Positions 32,499 through 34,198 of a stretch of 34,198 nucleotides of DNA are shown piece by piece. The stretch's first letter is position 1. Each line of letters starts with the position of its first letter. Source of the DNA: CAINDR01 sp964495615. Lineage in GTDB: Bacteria; Patescibacteriota; Patescibacteriia; Patescibacteriales; UBA12465. Where the stretch lies: the NCBI GenBank assembly GCA_964495615.1, contig CAZBVX010000004.1, positions 1 through 34,198 of the forward strand. Reading direction: 5' to 3'. The notes below the pieces were generated by a model. That model did not search any database, was not told the DNA's origin, and saw nothing but the letters and a program-made list of their open reading frames with translations. Made by a program: the position numbers and the translations under genes.

Positions 32499-34198
32499 TT
32501 ATTTTCTTAAATTCTGTTTTCTTAAACGAATACTGACTGGGGTTACTTCCAAATATTCATCTTCATTAATAATACTCAAACCTCTTTCCAAGTTAATTTC
32601 CCAGGGTGGAGTAAGTTGAATTGCTTCATCAGTACCGGAAGCACGAACGTTGGTGAGCTTCTTGCCTTTAATCGGATTAACATCCAAGTCGTTGCCTTTG
32701 GCAACATTGCCGACCACCATACCAATATAGACTTCGGTATTTGGAGCAATATATAAAACACCCCGTTCTTGCAAATTCCACAAAGAATAAGCCAAGGCCT
32801 TACCAGCAATCATGGAAACCATTGAGCCAAGCTGATTGCGTTCAATGTCACCAGCATGAGCTTTGAAACCAATAAAGTGAGAACACAAAATTCCCTCACC
32901 GCGGGTATCAACAACGAATTCATTACGATAACCAAGAATACCGCGGGTCGGAATTTCAAACAAAATTCTAGTTTGTCCATTATGAGTGCGGAGATCAGTC
33001 ATTTGACCTTTTCTTTTGGACATTTTTTCAATTACTACACCAGATAAAGCTTCTGGGATATCAATAGTAATTTCTTCATATGGTTCAGTTTTTATTCCGT
33101 TCTCTTCGCGAATAATTACTTGCGGTTGAGAAACCTGCATTTCATAGCCTTCACGACGCATATTTTCTAATAAGATAGCGATATGCAGTTCACCACGACC
33201 ATAGACTTTGTAGAAATTAGTATCAGAAAAATCCACTTTCAAACCAACGTTTACTTCCAATTCTTTTTCTAGACGTTCTTTAATTTGGCGATTAGTAACA
33301 AACTTCCCTTCTCGTCCAGCAAACGGTGAGTTATTGACTAAAAAATTTAGACAAATTGTTGGCTCATCAATTTTGATGGCTGGTAAAGGAGTGGTTTCTG
33401 CGTTAGTGCAGATTGTGTCACCAATATTGATTTGTCCCAAACCAGCAACCATCACAATATCGCCTGCTTCTGCGGATTCTACTTCTTTTCTTTCTAGCCC
33501 AGAAAAAGTGAAAAGTTTGGTGATTTTGGCGGTGCGAGGAGCTGCTTCGTGACTCAAAATAGTGACATTTTGACCAGAAACAATTTTCCCTTCATAAACG
33601 CGACAAATTGAACAACGGCCAAGAAAATTATCATAAGCCAAATTGAAAGGTTGAGCAGCCAAAGGCAAATCTGAAGCCTCTTTTTTTGAAGCAGCTGGCA
33701 CGTGTTCCAAAACTGTTTCCAATAATGGACTCAAATCTTTTTGTTCGTCGCTCAAGTTTTTAATAGCAAAACCTTTTTTGGCAGCAGCATAAACAACTGG
33801 AAAATCAAGCTGCTGATCATTAGCTCCCAAATCTAAAAATAATTCATAAACCATTTCTTGAACAACGTCTGGACGAGCAGCTGGCTTGTCAATTTTATTA
33901 ATCACCACAATTGGCTTCAAACCTAACTCTAAAGATTTTTTTAAAACAAATTTGGTTTGCGGCATCGGACCCTCTTGAGCATCAACCAACAATAAAACAC
34001 AATCAATAGAACGCAAAATGCGTTCCACTTCGGAACTAAAATCGGCGTGTCCAGGAGTATCAACAATGTTTATTTTGGTATCTTTATAAATTAAACTAGC
34101 GTTTTTTGAGTAAATAGTGATTCCGCGTTCTTGTTCAAGAGCATTAGAATCCATACTAGCCACAGAGTAACCGGCCTGATGCAACAAAGAATCAGTGA
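32499..34198 (-). CDS. typA: GTP-binding protein TypA/BipA (N-terminal end outside window)
   Basis: TypA is a ribosome-binding translational GTPase related to EF-G/LepA, involved in stress adaptation and 50S assembly. The visible part (about 566 codons) covers most of the usual 600-615 residues; the first part, including the P-loop, lies past the right edge. Visible motifs are the switch region MDSNALEQERGITI, DTPGHADF, VINKIDKPAARPD, then domain II, and the TypA-specific C-terminal part with ILFEIPTRGILGYRNEF and ALAYSLWNLQERGVLYI. The frame is open to the window end (TDSLLHQAGYS), so the TTG at 34187 is not a start. The HAD gene follows by 46 nt. Confidence 0.96.
   Translation of the reverse strand, partial: TDSLLHQAGYSVASMDSNALEQERGITIYSKNASLIYKDTKINIVDTPGHADFSSEVERILRSIDCVLLLVDAQEGPMPQTKFVLKKSLELGLKPIVVINKIDKPAARPDVVQEMVYELFLDLGANDQQLDFPVVYAAAKKGFAIKNLSDEQKDLSPLLETVLEHVPAASKKEASDLPLAAQPFNLAYDNFLGRCSICRVYEGKIVSGQNVTILSHEAAPRTAKITKLFTFSGLERKEVESAEAGDIVMVAGLGQINIGDTICTNAETTPLPAIKIDEPTICLNFLVNNSPFAGREGKFVTNRQIKERLEKELEVNVGLKVDFSDTNFYKVYGRGELHIAILLENMRREGYEMQVSQPQVIIREENGIKTEPYEEITIDIPEALSGVVIEKMSKRKGQMTDLRTHNGQTRILFEIPTRGILGYRNEFVVDTRGEGILCSHFIGFKAHAGDIERNQLGSMVSMIAGKALAYSLWNLQERGVLYIAPNTEVYIGMVVGNVAKGNDLDVNPIKGKKLTNVRASGTDEAIQLTPPWEINLERGLSIINEDEYLEVTPVSIRLRKQNLRK

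Noticed and set aside
1..34198. Mobile element, phage, toxin-antitoxin or defence system
   Set aside because: No transposase, integrase, terminal repeats, attachment-site repeat at the tRNA, or known defence or toxin gene could be recognised; the genes are mostly housekeeping and envelope genes.

Overview
The window is AT-rich bacterial DNA and looks like a piece of a Candidate Phyla Radiation (Patescibacteria) genome, probably from the Parcubacteria side. This is inferred from four things: compact conserved genes packed almost end to end, CPR-typical surface families (DUF4012, Gmad2, repeat-domain membrane proteins), shortened core enzymes (pyruvate kinase, MurF, TsaB), and a near absence of Shine-Dalgarno sequences. 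TGA is used as a normal stop, so the recoded Gracilibacteria/SR1 code is unlikely. All genes are on the minus strand except rnhB. The sequence has one assembly gap (10 N at 21808-21817), and both end genes (rpsB and typA) are cut by the window edges.

Layout, left to right (transcription mostly runs right to left). 1-655: ribosomal protein S2 with a strong promoter and a long leader. 678-7752: histidine phosphatase, iron superoxide dismutase, RlmN, membrane metallophosphoesterase, enolase, a short pyruvate kinase and an atypical tRNA-guanine transglycosylase. 7759-14683: an envelope cluster made of a repeat-domain membrane protein, a DUF4012 protein, a GT4 glycosyltransferase and a membrane protein resembling the N-terminal half of a type IV secretion-like ATPase. 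14731-15913: a self-contained unit with its own promoter and terminator, encoding a sigma region 4 domain fused to a HARE-HTH (RNA polymerase delta-like) domain. 15935-23648: a division and cell-wall (dcw) operon with the order mraZ-rsmH-ftsL-like-ftsI-murF, extended by two dTDP-rhamnose-type genes and a GT2 glycosyltransferase. It has a consensus promoter and three 10-bp-spaced MraZ-type repeats in front of mraZ. 23681-27946: TsaB-like, Dus, CysS, a hypothetical protein and a Gmad2 protein. 27989-30463: a secreted Kazal-domain protein, a U32/RlhA-like protein and tRNA-Leu(CAG). 30510-34198: a YgjP-like metallopeptidase diverging from rnhB, a HAD phosphatase and TypA.

Together the genes cover translation (S2, RlmN, Dus, TsaB, CysS, U32, TypA), lower glycolysis (enolase and pyruvate kinase side by side), and envelope construction and division (dcw operon plus surface-glycan and surface-protein genes). 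The points most worth following up are the TGT lacking its zinc cysteines and its usual substrate loop, the sigma4-HARE fusion, the rpsB leader with an embedded ORF that overlaps the rpsB start, the MraZ operator, the predicted leaderless divergent promoters at rnhB, and the single gene (HAD) with a perfect Shine-Dalgarno and a TTG start.
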